Positions 52,115 to 63,290 are shown, counted from the stretch's first letter. The stretch: 64,000 nucleotides of DNA from Dasysyrphus tricinctus (GCA_963921185.1 OY992531.1:65480223-65544222), one strand, 5' to 3'. Notes: generated by a model from the letters alone, not told the origin. A program made the numbers and translations.

Positions 52115-54050
52115 ACAGGTTTAAAAGGTTTTCGACATGACTAAGTAGGAGTTGAACCAAGGGTTCGTTTTTCGCGCTGAACTCAAATCCGTTATCCGTT
52201 TTTCGACATTAGCTCTGGTTTTTGAGATATGACCATTAGAAAGTGCAAAAGAACCCTTTTTTCGCTATGTTTGGGGTAATGTAACTATGCGAATAGATTT
52301 TTTTTACTGTACAGATTTCTGAAAGTAATAATCTTAATCTTCAAAATTCAGCTTTAATCGTCCCAATATCTCTTTAACTTTTCGAGAAATCCTCAGTTGC
52401 ATTTTTTAATATATTGTGATGAGCAAGGAGAGTGACTTCACCAAGATTTAGAAAACATAGAGAAAAGTTACAAAGCTTTTTGGGATGATGGTATGTTAAG
52501 TGACTATTTTTGGTCTCTTGTACGTGAAACGGACCAAAATTCATGTAAACCGTGCAGTTCCATTACACTTTGTTTTAATTTGTTAGAGTTATTTCAAATA
52601 TAAATTAAAACTGTGGTCAAAAACGGGTGATTTTTAAATTTGTTTCCAAAAGTTGAGCTGATAGCAAAAAATGGATTTCAGATTTGAAATCTACACTAAA
52701 AATTCTATTTAGAACATATTTTACCTACTCCTGTCGAAAACGACGTAAATCAAAGAGAAAGCATTTTTTATATTATATGTAGTCGGATGAAGACTAAGTT
52801 AAGTTAAATTTTTTATTAAGTAACATCATAGATACAATACAATTTTCTATTTACAAATATGCTGAAAACCGCATGCTAAAATGTTTTGTAGTTTGTGAGA
52901 AAATTGAAAATAACAAAAACTAAGTTTCCTGTTATTTGACGCCCTGGAATTCAAATTGTTCTTTCCTACAAACACCCAATTTCCAGTTATAGTATTAGGT
53001 ATTTTAATTTTCAATTTTCTCAGAAACCTAAACACATTTTAGCATGCGGTTTTCAGCATCTGATTAAAAATTAAGGAAGGTATTGAAATCCGTAAACAAA
53101 AATTGTACTTGATAACGAAATATTTTTCAAAAAGATATTTAAAAATAAAATCACTTTTTAATTTTTTAAACTTATGTTTGAAATTATTTTTTTTTTTCAA
53201 AAACAACTTTTTTTTTAAAAGTTAATTTAATAATGGATTGTTGGCTTTAAAAAAACATACAGCATGACACTATAAGTATTGCCGTTGATTTTTAATATTT
53301 TTTTTCTTTTTTAAACCTATTTTTTTAGAAAATTTCCCCTCCCGCCTAAACGGGGGAAATAGATCCACGCTCTAAAATGATTTTTTTTCTTGTCTGAGTT
53401 CAACTTATACGCACTTGCCTTTTGTTAAAACTTTTGCAAAGCACCTTGTATGATTGCTGATTTTTTCCACACGGAATCCAAAAAAACTTTGAAATTCACC
53501 ATGAATACTACTTTGACCTTGAATAACTTTGGAAGGAGTACATTAATAAGATAAGAGGTAGGGACCTTTTTTAAAGAACATCAAATCTTCTTTTAGATTT
53601 TACCTTGATCATTTCTGTATGATAGCTGCTTCTAAAGTTATAGAGTATAGAAGGAATACAAAAAAAGTTCCCATACGATTTGTAAGGAAAACAGAAAGTA
53701 GCGATGAGCAACCTCTAAATATTAACCTAAAGGTCTGAAATTTTGCAAGGATTATTATTTCACTAAACTCTAACTAAAAAGGTAGCGGCATTGAAAACCG
53801 AAGACATTTTATTTTTTTTTGAATCAGTGTAATATATACCTTAAAAAAAAAGAAAAAATAGTGCTCATAGTTATATAACCTCAAAAATGACGAAAAAGTG
53901 TTTTTTTTTGCACTTTCTTACGGTAATATCTTGAAAACCAGAGCTAATAGCGAAAAACGGATAACGGATTTGAGTTCAGCGTAAGAAAATACTCTTAAAA
54001 CGTTCTTACTTTTACGTGTCGAAAAGTTAACCGATATTTGTAAACCTGTG
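52115..54050. mobile_element. Large fold-back element F3
   Basis: The left arm begins ACAGGTTTAAAAGGTTTTCGAC and carries GAACTCAAATCCGTTATCCG, TTTTTCG, TTAGCTCTGGTTTTTGAGAT and AAAGTGCAAAA. The right arm carries the inverted series and ends GTAAACCTGTG at 54050. The centre includes a nested MITE at 52859-53059 and, near 53320-53400, a fragment related to fold-back F2. No ORF above 90 codons. Confidence 0.65.
52859..53059. mobile_element. MITE with perfect 25-bp inverted repeats
   Basis: ATGCTGAAAACCGCATGCTA, continuing AAATG, at the left is matched perfectly in reverse at the right (CATTTTAGCATGCGGTTTTC then AGCAT). Subterminal TGAGAAAATTGAAAAT is also repeated in reverse. 201 bp. The perfect arms suggest a young insertion. 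The target duplication is not obvious. Confidence 0.8.
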
Positions 54051-54535
54051 ATATTATTGGCAGTGATTCTTGTACAGTTGAAAAAAGAACTGGTAGAGCA
54101 GAGTTGACCTCTAAAAGAAATCAAGAAGAAAAGTCGTGGTTCGATTGATTTTGCATTTGGCGAGAAAAATGAAATTGCAATTGTCATTTGATCGATAATT
54201 CTATTGTATAACAGTTTATCAAAGCATTTGATGGACCAATCAATTGAACATGCAAAACGATTTTATCGAAAAAAGAAGAAACACGTCAAAATTCCAATGT
54301 CAATGGTGGAGCTAATTTGTTTGATAATGCTACAAGCAACTTTAACATACTTATTTTATGAATTTATGAAGATACAATGTTCAAGTGTTCCAGTCAAACC
54401 ATTTTTCTGCAAAAAAAATATAATATCCCACTGCATCACACAAAACCCACTATTTATAAATATATCTAGATATAATGTAGAGCTACATTCTCTTATGAAT
54501 TTATTCGGTGTTAACTTTCAAATTTCATTACTCAG
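54051..54535. other. Unassigned; open frame of doubtful meaning
   Basis: A plus-strand frame at 54204-54557 (117 codons) contains a basic stretch (KRFYRKKKKHVKI) and a hydrophobic segment, but it ends inside the next MITE and resembles nothing I know. I treat the stretch as non-coding until shown otherwise. Confidence 0.3.
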
Positions 54536-54757
54536 TATATCGTCGGTTCAAAGGTAAAACTCACTAAGTGCATTCTTTTAATTCAAAAAGCCTCATTTTG
54601 CACGTTTTGTATAAGGACATTGAAAGGTATACCCTGAAACTTTACTTAAAAATTTTCGGAAATTGAATTCTCAGCTTCAAAAACTATGTTTCAGTTTAAT
54701 TTCCTTCAAAAGTGTAAAATGTTAGTAAGTGAGTTTTACCTTTGAACCGATGATATA
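54536..54757. mobile_element. MITE with about 28-bp TIR
   Basis: The ends TATATCGTCGGTTCAAAGGT and, inverted, TATATCATCGGTTCAAAGGT both continue AAAACTCACT. The outer TATAT makes a TA target likely (Tc1/mariner type). About 220 bp without an ORF. Confidence 0.78.
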
Positions 54758-54892
54758 TTCAATACATTTTTTATAAAAATATTCAAATAAAGTTGATTCA
54801 TATTCCATATTGGAAGATTTTTGTTTTCAATAATTTTGCTACCTTTTTTGACGAACGTTGCAAAAACGCAACGTGAATTTTCCGGAAAACTA

Positions 54893-54974
54893 CTTGCTTA
54901 AAAAAGTCCAGGTTAAATACAACAAAATTACGGAGTTATACCAAATTGTTGTTGTATTTAACATGGACTTTTTT
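54893..54974. repeat. Short palindromic element
   Basis: The arms AAAAAAGTCCAGGTTAAATA and, inverted, AAAAAAGTCCATGTTAAATA continue into CAACAA-type sequence around a centre of about 20 bp. It could form a strong hairpin and may be a minimal MITE. Confidence 0.6.
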
Positions 54975-55114
54975 CAGCAAAGATAAAAATGCGCAAAAGA
55001 ATAAAAAATACTATTTTTCTGCTATAAAAAGAATTTGGAATATTTTCCTACCATGCAATTTTCCCACCATCATACTGATCTTTGAAAAAACACCAATCTG
55101 GCAACACTGGTTTT

Positions 55115-55770
55115 CTGTCTGCCTTTTTCCGTTACACTAATACTAATATCAAATGGCGTCACTTCTCGTTTTTAACCATTTTAGTGAGTTAAATGAAACG
55201 AGAAGAGGGTAAGATTAAATTACTCAAACTGCTGCCTCACTCTCTCAAGCCACAAATACCAACATCGCATGTGCGTGTGGCCTTTGTTCTAAGAATTCAA
55301 GTTTTTTTTTTCAGTTTTTTTGTTATTTAATCGTGTGTGTTTGTAATATTAATAGAGTAGGAGTTTAACTCAAATGAGAGAGATTGCTGCCTGCCTTTTC
55401 CAATACACTAATACTAATATCAAATGGCGCCACGTCTCATTTTTAACCATTTTAGTGAGTTAAATGAAACGAGAAGAGGGTTAGATTAAATTACTCAAAC
55501 TGTTGCCTCACTCTCCCAAGCCACAAATACAAACATTGCATGTGCATGTGGCCTTTGTTCTAAGAATTCAAGTTTTTTTTCAGTTTTTTTGTTATTTAAT
55601 CGTGTGTGTTTGTTATATTAATAGAGTAGGGGTTTAACTCAAACGAAAGAGTTTGCTGCCTGCCTTTTCCCGTTACACTAATACTAATATCAAATGGCAT
55701 CACGTCTCGTTTATAACCATTTGAGTGAGTAAAATGAAACGAGAAAGGGGTTAAATTAAATTACTCACTC
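55115..55770 (+). repeat. Triplicated 268-bp direct repeat upstream of the four-exon gene
   Basis: The block starting CTGCCTTTTCC, then ACACTAATACTAATATCAAA, occurs near 55118, 55391 and 55658 (spacing about 270 and 267). Each copy includes CATTTTAGTGAGTTAAATGAAACGAG-like sequence, and the first two include GCCACAAATAC and ATCGTGTGTGTTTGT. The third is cut off after about 110 bp and runs into the presumed 5' leader. Copies differ by scattered substitutions. It lies about 250-900 bp before the start codon, where a promoter or enhancer could be. Confidence 0.85.
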
Positions 55771-56021
55771 AAGATGTGGGCTATTCAACAAGTTTTCACA
55801 TATCAGTTTCACAGTCTGTGAATTATTCTTGTCCAGTTCGGTTCTTGTATCTCGTTTTCAGTTGCAAAAAAAAAAACTTTTACAAATAATATAACTTTAA
55901 AGTGGTCATATTCATAAACATTAAGTCAAAACAATTGTTTTTTGAAAGTTTTTATTCAAGTGCAAATATTTTTCAAGTCTGTAAGGAACTTTTTGTGAAA
56001 AACGTACTTCGGAGTGATCAA
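55771..56021 (+). promoter_or_regulatory. Presumed promoter and 5' UTR of the four-exon gene
   Basis: Non-repetitive stretch between the third direct repeat and the ATG. Initiator-like TCAGTT sequences occur at 55803 and 55858, and the leader is A/T-rich. No clear TATA box or DPE is seen. The assignment rests on position only. Confidence 0.35.
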
Positions 56022-56088
56022 ATGGACGAGGCCGTCTCATGCTTGCTCCGACAGTGGGGCCTAGAAGATAATATACCCAAATTTGAAG
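56022..56088 (+). CDS. Exon 1 of a four-exon gene (SAM-like start)
   Basis: Starts with ATG and codes for MDEAVSCLLRQWGLEDNIPK, then FE and one extra base, ending at the donor GAAG/GTAAGG. The pattern (V..LL..WGLED.I..F) resembles the first two helices of a SAM (sterile alpha motif) domain, a protein-protein interaction module. The rest of a SAM domain is not found in exon 2, so a further exon may lie unrecognised in the 3.1 kb intron, or may have been lost. The phase-1 end matches an acceptor at 59210-59211. Confidence 0.55.
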
Positions 56089-56629
56089 GTAAGGAATATT
56101 ACATATTTATTTAGTAATATAAAATAGTAATTAATTATGCAAAATATTGATTTTTCATTTTTTCGATATACATATATAAATATTTTTTTCTAATTAAAAA
56201 AAATGATTTTCACACCCAGAAAGTAAATAAGCTTCTCAGTTATAATATACAAGTAACTCAGTTAAAAATGCAAGTACATGCTGTTGAATTAACATACTTT
56301 CTTTGTTAAAGTAATTAAATCACTTGATTAAAGAAGCAAAGCGTTTCAGTTATAGTTTCAGTAAATGAATTGTTTAAAATAACCTAATTTCTCGCTTATA
56401 GCACCTTATTCACTTTTAAAGTGAATTAAAATATTCTTTTTTGAAATTAAATTCGTTGAACATGAATAGATATATTTATTTAGATTAGAAAAAAATATTA
56501 TGAAAATAATGAGAGCAATAATAACTAAAATAACAAATAATAAAAATAAAAAAATAATAATAAATAATAATTAAATAAATGATGAATGATGAATAATAAA
56601 TTACATTGGTCAACAAGGTTTTTTTACGG

Positions 56630-57390
56630 TGCCGTGTCATAAGGCCAAGTGGCATAAGGCCAAATTTGAATATTTGGCCTTATGTCACATAACAAAAGTG
56701 ACATAAAGCCAAATTTTAAGAGTTGGCCTAATGTCGCTTTTACAAAGTGACATAAGGCCAATTTGGCTTTGTGTCACCTTTAATACTAGCGTACCTGTAT
56801 TTGGCTTTATGTCACTTAACAAAAGCGACATTAGGCCAAATTTTAGGAGTTAGCCTAGTGTCGCTTTTGCAAAGTGACATAAGGCCAATTTGGCCTTGTG
56901 TCACTTTTATAATAAGCTCTTTAATTTAAAGATTTAAAAATGATAAATTTACAATTATTGTTGGATATATAGGATAAATTCAAAGTTTCTTTAAATCCAG
57001 ATTCTTCAAATGCAAAAGAAACCTTGCATACACCCAGCCTGGCACCTACTCCAATACAAACCTCACTGTTTATTTTAATACTGGGTGCTATAGCACTGTA
57101 ATTATATAAGGAAAAGCATAACGGCGAGTAAACAGTGAGGTATGTATAGGGGGACATGCTGCCCCCTGGAAAGCTTGGGCACATTATAGGATTTAGGGTA
57201 GGTGCGAAGCTGGGTGTATGCAAAGTTTCTTTTGCATTTTACGTTTGGCCTTAAGTCACAAACAAATTTGGCCTTATGTTAGTTAACAAAAGCGACATAA
57301 GGCCATATTTTAAGAGTTGGCCTAGTGTTACTTTTGCAAAGTGACTTAAGGCCAATGTGGCCTTGTGTCACTTTTAATACAAGCTCTCCA
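56630..57390. repeat. Array of inverted GACATAAGGCCAA motifs
   Basis: The motif GTGACATAAGGCCAA and its reverse TTGGCCTTATGTCAC alternate more than ten times, with variants GCGACATTAGGCC and GGCCTAGTGTCGC. Neighbouring inverted pairs can form consecutive hairpins of about 30-70 nt. Two larger units (about 56640-56920 and 57245-57390) are separated by a MITE and share the following sequence with AATTTAAAGAT and GTTGGATATAT. No coding capacity. Confidence 0.8.
57009..57239. mobile_element. MITE with about 40-bp TIR
   Basis: Left AATGCAAAAGAAACCTTGCA, then TACACCCAGCCTGGCACCTA. The right end is the same in reverse with few changes. An inner inverted pair CCTCACTGTTTA/TAAACAGTGAGG is also present. 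A partial terminal sequence (TGCAAAAGAAACCCAGCCTC) recurs alone at about 57481. It lies inside the palindrome array of intron 1. Confidence 0.7.
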
Positions 57391-58059
57391 ATTTAAAGAT
57401 CTTAAAATGATAAAGTTACAATTAATGTTGGATATATGTATTGGATAAATTCAAAGCTTCTTTAAATACAAATTTTTTAAATGCAAAAGAAACCCAGCCT
57501 CGCACCTACCCATATATTTTTGCACATTTCTGTAACAAAAAAAACTTAAAAGTTTGTTGACCAGTGTTATCAATGACAAAAAAAAAAAAAAAAAAATAGA
57601 AATAATACATAATAAATAATAAATAATAGATAGTAAATAATAAATAAATAAATAAATGATCAATGAAAAGGATAATAAAAATATTTTATTAGAAATTTTA
57701 TAATTATTTTATTTTTGATAAATATTGTAATTATTAAAATTTCTATGATTATTATAATTATTATTGTCATTATACATACCTCTTTTGGTGAAAATTGTAA
57801 TACGAATTATCATAGTTTAAACAATTATAGTAGAATTTTCATTTCATTAAAGATGTTTCAATTTAAAATATAAATATTTCGGTGCCGTGACATAAATACA
57901 AAATACAAATTTAAAAGGTAATAAAATGAGATTCTTAGATCGTAAAAGTTTTTAAAACTGGTTGATATCTAGATCCAAAAGAAACCATAATACAGTTATG
58001 AGACATTGATATTTGAATTCAGTTGTTTGTTTTGATCTGAAATGCATAAAAATGTCATT

Positions 58060-58978
58060 CAAGGGTGATATGTTTGTTTGGCTGATAAGCGTGCTCAAAA
58101 CCAAAAATGTTTCTAAATTCAACAATGCGTTTCTAAGAGAATGGTCACACTGGCCATTTTATATATTTTTGATATTACTCGAAAACTAAGCCGAATTTTA
58201 CAATTTTTAATTTAAAGCTTTTTGTTTAAAATTACATTTTCTATTGAAATGGATAGTTTAAAAAATTTATAAAAAAATCAACCCGGAAACGTTAACAAAA
58301 ACCAACCTAAGAAAATAAAAAAATTAAAGATTTCTTAATTTATTAATAAGTTGTTCATAACTTTTTTTTGAAGGAAAGATAGGGTCAAGACATGCATCGA
58401 CAAAAAGTAATATTTGTTTAAAATTGACAGAGATATGCTTATTCAAACTTCACCATTTCTTATAATTTTTTTCAGTTTTGTCCGAAAGCCCCTTTTTTGG
58501 TACAGTATGGCAAATTTCATATTCGTAAAAATGTTAGAAATCAAGATTTAAAAAAAGTATGTCAGTTCGATTTGGTAAGTACCTACAAGGTGCTAGAAAT
58601 GTCAAATTTGACGATAAATGATAAGAAATGGTAAAGTTTGAATGGCTGTCAGCTTTCAAATAATATGGCTTTTTTCATATTATGACATATTAAGGCGTAT
58701 CTTGAAAAAAACATGTGCTATCTAGAAAAAAATTAAAAATTTATTGCTTTTTAGATTTTATAAAGTTGCTTTTTGTAAACCTTTCCTATTTAAATTTTTT
58801 GTATACCGAAAATATTGAGAAGTGGCCAGTGTGACCATTCTCCCAAAATTGCACGGGTGAATTTAGTAGCATTTTTGGATTTAAGCATGCTTATGGGCCA
58901 AACAAAAATATTCAATAGTAAAAACCCTCGCAAGTACCTAATTGTTCCTATTTAAAAGGTCTATTCAATAGGCTATAA
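58060..58978. mobile_element. Fold-back element F1, copy 2 (shorter, diverged)
   Basis: The left arm starts GATATGTTTGTTTGGCTGAT and has GAATGGTCACACTGGCCA. The right arm is the inverted series and ends with TCTATTCAATAGGCTATA. The outer 50 bp of the left arm are missing relative to copy 1 at 32216-33509. It lies in intron 1 of the four-exon gene. Confidence 0.75.
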
Positions 58979-59211
58979 TACGACTGACAGAGTTCATATT
59001 ATGACTATTTTTTTTGTTTAAAACTTCAAAAATTTAAAAAAATCAAAAAAAAATTGGCTTAGCTCCAAGGGCATTGGTAGCTATTTAGGTCATTCTTATA
59101 AACATTTGGATTTTGATAATTTCGGATCTTTAAGATGATATTAATATTATCTTTAAGGTGAAAAATGTAAACTTTTAATATTGAAAATAATTTTCTTTTA
59201 GAATTTGAAAG

Positions 59212-59828
59212 AACTGCTTGAAAGTTCCTTGGAAGGCAAAACTTTGCTATCGATTCCGAAAAATAAGCCACTAGATAATTCTTCTCGGCTTCGACTGGTG
59301 CGAATAATTGGATCATATATTTTACTTTCTCATCCGGAAAAGAACATTACGGCCGATATATATACTGAATGGACAAATGAAATTGTCGAATTATTTAAAG
59401 AAGAGAAGAGGGCAGTGTATTTGCACACAAAACTTGTAGAATCTGGTCGCGGAATTGCAAACCGTATCGTAGGGAAACTACCCGACCAAATTCATAACCT
59501 CAAACGCAAATACAGACAATATGGAGTCATTCCCAAACGTCCAAGAAGAAGTATTTCGCCAGGAACACCAACAACATCATTATCCCCTTCCCAATCACCA
59601 TCATCGTCGCTGAGTCGTTTTCTTCAGGTATCTTTAACTGATATTGAAAGTGAAGCTGAGTGTGAGGATACCCTCCAGTGGTTGAAGACCTCAAGCCAGC
59701 CTTGGGCAACAGTTGAACAAAAATGGGGGGAAACTACACGCACTCGTCTACATCAGCTTAAAGAAATGACAATTGATGAATACTTCAAGGAATACCCTGC
59801 ATTACAAAAACCAACTGGATATCTTTTG
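59212..59828 (+). CDS. Exon 2 of the four-exon gene
   Basis: 205 codons plus two leading bases. It starts LLESSLEGKTLLSIPKNKPL, then RLRLVRIIGSYILL (helical), TADIYTEWTNEIVELFKEEK, YLHTKLVESGRGIANRIVGK, a basic IHNLKRKYRQYGVIPKRPRR stretch, a Ser/Pro-rich linker (about residues 130-165) and TLQWLKTSSQPWATVEQKW. It ends GYLL at the donor TTG/GTAAAT. The lay-out resembles an uncharacterised insect and fish protein group with an N-terminal SAM domain, recalled rather than searched. A basic patch with KRPRR could be a nuclear localisation signal. Confidence 0.7.
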
Positions 59829-60309
59829 GTAAATTCAATTTTTTAGTTTAGTTTAGTTTTACTCGCATATATTTTATTTAAACAGATGACAGAAAACATC
59901 GCTAGACGATATAGTTTAGAAAATGGTTTTGAAAGATTAATAATAACTAGATATATCGTCTTAACGATTTCGTTCAAACGATACAAAATTTTTTTGGTTC
60001 GATTAAAATGAAAACATTTTTTGATGAGAAACTGTTATATAAAATAAGTAGAAAATTAATATACCATTATTCAATTAAATTGACAACTTGACGAATGGCG
60101 ATGGTATTCGGTGGGTTATCGAGTTAAATGAAGAAAAGTTTGTGCTTCGAACGTTACGTAAGACAAAACCATTTTTCAAACAATGTCTTCTGATGATAAT
60201 CAATTGCGATCAGAAATTGTAATAGTGTTGTAAAAGTGTTTATATATTACTATTTTTATATCGTAACAAGTATTTTAACATCACTTTTTTTCATTTTGTC
60301 TTTTTCCAG

Positions 60310-60457
60310 TTGCGAAAGGACTTTGACACCATATACCCTAAAAACTCTAACGGACTCTTCGAAAGTTTTCCAAATTACAAAAAAAAGCTTTTTGAAATTG
60401 CTGAAAGCCGAGCGGGAAAGGATAAATTTATCCTAAATTTGCTGAACCTTCAAAATT
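60310..60457 (+). CDS. Exon 3 of the four-exon gene
   Basis: Preceded by the acceptor TTTTTCCAG and followed by GTAAGT. 49 codons plus one base: LRKDFDTIYPKNSNGLFESF, then PNYKKKLFEIAESRAGKDKF and ILNLLNLQN. It joins exon 2 in phase 0 and exon 4 in phase 1, and both junctions keep the frame open. No catalytic motif visible. Confidence 0.75.
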
Positions 60458-61632
60458 GTAAGTAAAAATACCTTATTTTGTTTATGACCAGGGCCATAAA
60501 CAATTCGGGAGTGCTGAATCCTGAATTGCGACTAAAATTTCATGACGCGACACTTATGGCTCGAAAACTATCAATAAATCGTAAATTACATCTAAAATAA
60601 ATAGAAAGTTTTTACACACAATTTCCAACAAATATCCGATTAAAGTTTAGTTCCACTATAACCCATTTCAACCTAAGCGTAAATTGAAAATTGACATCTT
60701 TTTACGGTTTCCGAAAATCCACTCAAAAACACTTACAAGGGAATTCATAACTGCAAATAAAACACGAGTTGCCTTTAGGCATTGAGTTACCTCAGTGTCA
60801 AATCATATCAATAAACCAATATTCAATATGAAAAACTACTCACCAAAGTAGGTTCATTAAACGAGTAAGTTAAAAGTACTTCTGTTATTGTTGCCTAAAA
60901 CTTGTGATAAAAGGAAACCTCAAATGAGAGATTTTATTGATAGAGTATAGCCCTATTAGTTACACTGTGTGACAAAATTTTAATTTTGCTCTAACATGAA
61001 CTAAAATATACTTTTCTGATGACACTGATGCGCTGAATTCTAATCCGGCTTCAGAATTCGCAAATGTGCAGCTTTAAAGCACAAGAACCATTATTTTCGA
61101 TTTTTCTAAAAATAACAACACAACTTGCCGTTTATTTTCTACTTGTGTTGACTTAAAATTAAAAATACTTAAGTTCACAAATTTCGGTAACGAACAACTT
61201 TTTGTTTCCGATTTACCAAAAAGCAAGAGATTAGTTTTTAAAACTATAAAATTTGTAAATTTTATGAACAAACCGGTTTTATTTTCGATTTTCATAAAAA
61301 CAAAATGTTTGCTGTTTTCTACTCAGCATCTTGCGCAACGTTCAGACTTCAAAAAAATCGATTTTCTTAGTTGATAGAAACTTTCAATTATCTGTTTATT
61401 ATTTTATATTTTCCATAACCTAATATGGTTGCGATAACATACTTCACTTACATGGTTTTCAATTCCAACTTAAAAAATAGTAATGTAAATATTTACATAC
61501 ATATTTTGTGACACATGATGAAAAATTCAATTTTTTAAATTTGTTGCAAGGTTAAGTTTTATTTTTAGTAAACTCTTCAAAAATCTATACCTAGATCAAA
61601 ATTTTAACAAAATATAAAATTATTGTTTTCAG
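60458..61632 (+). other. Intron 3 of the four-exon gene
   Basis: Begins GTAAGT and ends TTTTCAG. Contains no recognised repeat family of this window. Short imperfect duplications are visible around 61080-61310 (ATTTTCGATTTT-type blocks). Nothing suggests an extra exon. Intron 2 (59829-60309) is likewise plain and AT-rich. Confidence 0.55.
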
Positions 61633-62117
61633 CGTCGGAGGATATAAGCAACTTAGCAGCATTGCTCTTAATACCTTCTCTACTCACAGTAACAACATTG
61701 AGGCTAAAGGGAGCTGAGAAAAAGGCGTGGAGACCTTCAAAAACAGAGGTGAGGGAAGCCTTCATTGCCCATTCAACAACGGATGCAGGATTAGTTGATA
61801 TAATTACCTCTCGCAAAAATAAGCTAAGAGATTTAAACCTAAACTTACAACCATTTATAATAGCTGTAGGTGAGTCTTTAAGTAAAATTCAATCATATTT
61901 TGTAATCATAAATGATATAAAATATCGGATAGATAATGTCATTGAAGCAGTTGACACCTGTTTAAAATTAATTTTTTCATTGAATGCAAAATATCCTGAT
62001 GAAAGCTCATCAGTGTGGTTATATATACAAAATGGCTTCTATAAAATAAAAACAAAGTTCGACAAAACTTCCACTGCCTCTAACTGTCTTTTAGCGGAGC
62101 TGGGTATGACAAATTAG
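61633..62117 (+). CDS. Exon 4 (last) of the four-exon gene
   Basis: Acceptor TTGTTTTCAG, then 160 codons and TAG. It contains ISNLAALLLIPSLLTVTTLR, KKAWRPSKTEVREAFIAHST, LNLQPFIIAVGESLSKIQSY, NVIEAVDTCLKLIFSLNAKY, then PDESSSVWLYIQNGFYKI. The LQPFIIAVG...I..Y.V and VW.(F/Y)IQ..FY patterns recur at the end of the SAM-linked insect and vertebrate proteins noted for exon 2. The function of the group is unknown to me, and no transposase acidic triad is evident. The full predicted protein is about 438 residues. Part of this exon is duplicated downstream. Confidence 0.75.
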
Positions 62118-62860
62118 ATTTTCAAATTGAAGAAGCATTTAATTTCCTTAAGTTCGGAAATTTCGGAGTTTTTACGATTAGATAGTTTCTTAATTAGTTT
62201 TTATCATTCAATACATATTCCATTTTTTTGTATTTATCTGAGTTTGACAGGTTAGATAGTGTGCTACCTAATCGTTATTAAATTTTCATTTAGTTTGAAA
62301 ATTTCGGAGTTTTGCATAACAGATAAGATACTTCTTCCTTTAATTTAAAAGTTTCGGAGTTTGGCTGATAAGAAAATTTATTACTTAATCCTTGTCATTG
62401 AACAAATTTTCCTTGAATTTGAAAATTTCGGATTTTGAAAGCTTAGATTAGATAGTATTTTACTTTATTATTTAATACATTTTCCTTTAATTTGAAAATT
62501 TCGAAAATTAATACATAAGATAGTGTCTCATCTAATCATTATCATTGAATACACTTCACACAGGAAAGTGTATTACTTAATCCTAATCATTGAACAAAGT
62601 TTCCTTGAATTTGAAAGTTTAGATTAGATAGTTTCTTACTGAATCTTTATTATTCAATACATTTTTTTAATATAAAAATTTCGGAGATTGACAAATAAGA
62701 AAGTGTCTTTTTTAATCCTTAACGTTGAATACTTTTTCCTTGAATTTGAAAATTTCGGAGTTTTACCGATTAGATAGTATCTTACTTAATTTAATCATTC
62801 AATACAGTTTCCTTTTTTTTCGGAAATTTATTCGGAGTTTGATAAACTTTCGCTATCGCG
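62118..62860 (+). repeat. Minisatellite block 1 after the last exon
   Basis: Degenerate tandem units of about 75 bp and multiples. Each contains (A/G)AATTTCGGAGTTT, then (G/C)A-TAGATAGT-T(C/T)TTAC or AAGA-AGTGT, TTAATC-TTATCATTGAATAC and a T/C-rich end. No coding capacity. It follows the stop codon of the four-exon gene directly, so it may serve as its 3' UTR or flank. Confidence 0.75.
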
Positions 62861-63290
62861 GTAGGTGAGTCTTTGAACAAAATTCAGTCATATTTTGTAA
62901 TTATAAATGATAGATATAATATATCGGATAGATAATGTCATTGAAGCAGGAATAGTGGATATAATTACCTTTCGCAAAAATAAGCTAAAAGATTTAAACC
63001 TAAATTTACAACCATTCATAATAGCTGTAGGTGAGTCTTTAAGTAAAATTCAGACATATTTTGTAATCATAAATTATATAAATATCGGATAGATAATGTC
63101 ATTGAAGCAGTTGACACCTGTTTAAAATTAATTTTTTCATTGAATGCAAAATATCCTGATAAAAGCTCATAAGTGTGGTTTTTTATATAAAACGGCTTCT
63201 ATAAAATAAAAGCAAAGTTTGACAAAACTTCCACTGTCTCCAACTATCTTTTATCGGAGCTGGATATGACAAATAAGATTTTCAAATTAA
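62861..63290 (+). pseudogene. Duplicated partial copy of exon 4
   Basis: It repeats exon 4 from the GGTGAGTCTTT-AA-AAAATTCA block onward. One short stretch appears first at 62867-62945, then a longer stretch from the AATAGTGGATATAATTACC equivalent through the exon end (62950-63270). The frames are broken (for example TCATAAGTGTGG where exon 4 has TCATCAGTGTGG, creating a stop). It is therefore a non-functional partial copy made by local duplication rather than retroposition, since the flanking minisatellite is copied as well. Confidence 0.8.

Larger units (their letters stand above)
56089..59211 (+). other. Intron 1 of the four-exon gene, packed with repeats
   Basis: It begins GTAAGG. The acceptor that keeps the frame with exon 1 is GAAAG/AACTG at 59211. 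A stronger-looking acceptor, TTCTTTTAG at 59201, would give a stop after six codons unless another exon precedes it. The intron contains a palindrome array (56630-57390), a MITE (57009-57239), a poly-A run near 57577, ATAAATAAT runs and a second F1 fold-back copy (58060-58978). A missing SAM exon was looked for by eye and not found. Confidence 0.5.

Noticed and set aside
54204..54557. 117-codon plus-strand frame with a basic and a hydrophobic stretch
   Set aside because: It ends inside a MITE and resembles no known protein; an open frame of this length can occur by chance.
55621..55770. Direct repeats upstream of the gene as LTRs of a retrotransposon
   Set aside because: Three head-to-tail copies without an internal region, TG...CA ends or primer-binding site.
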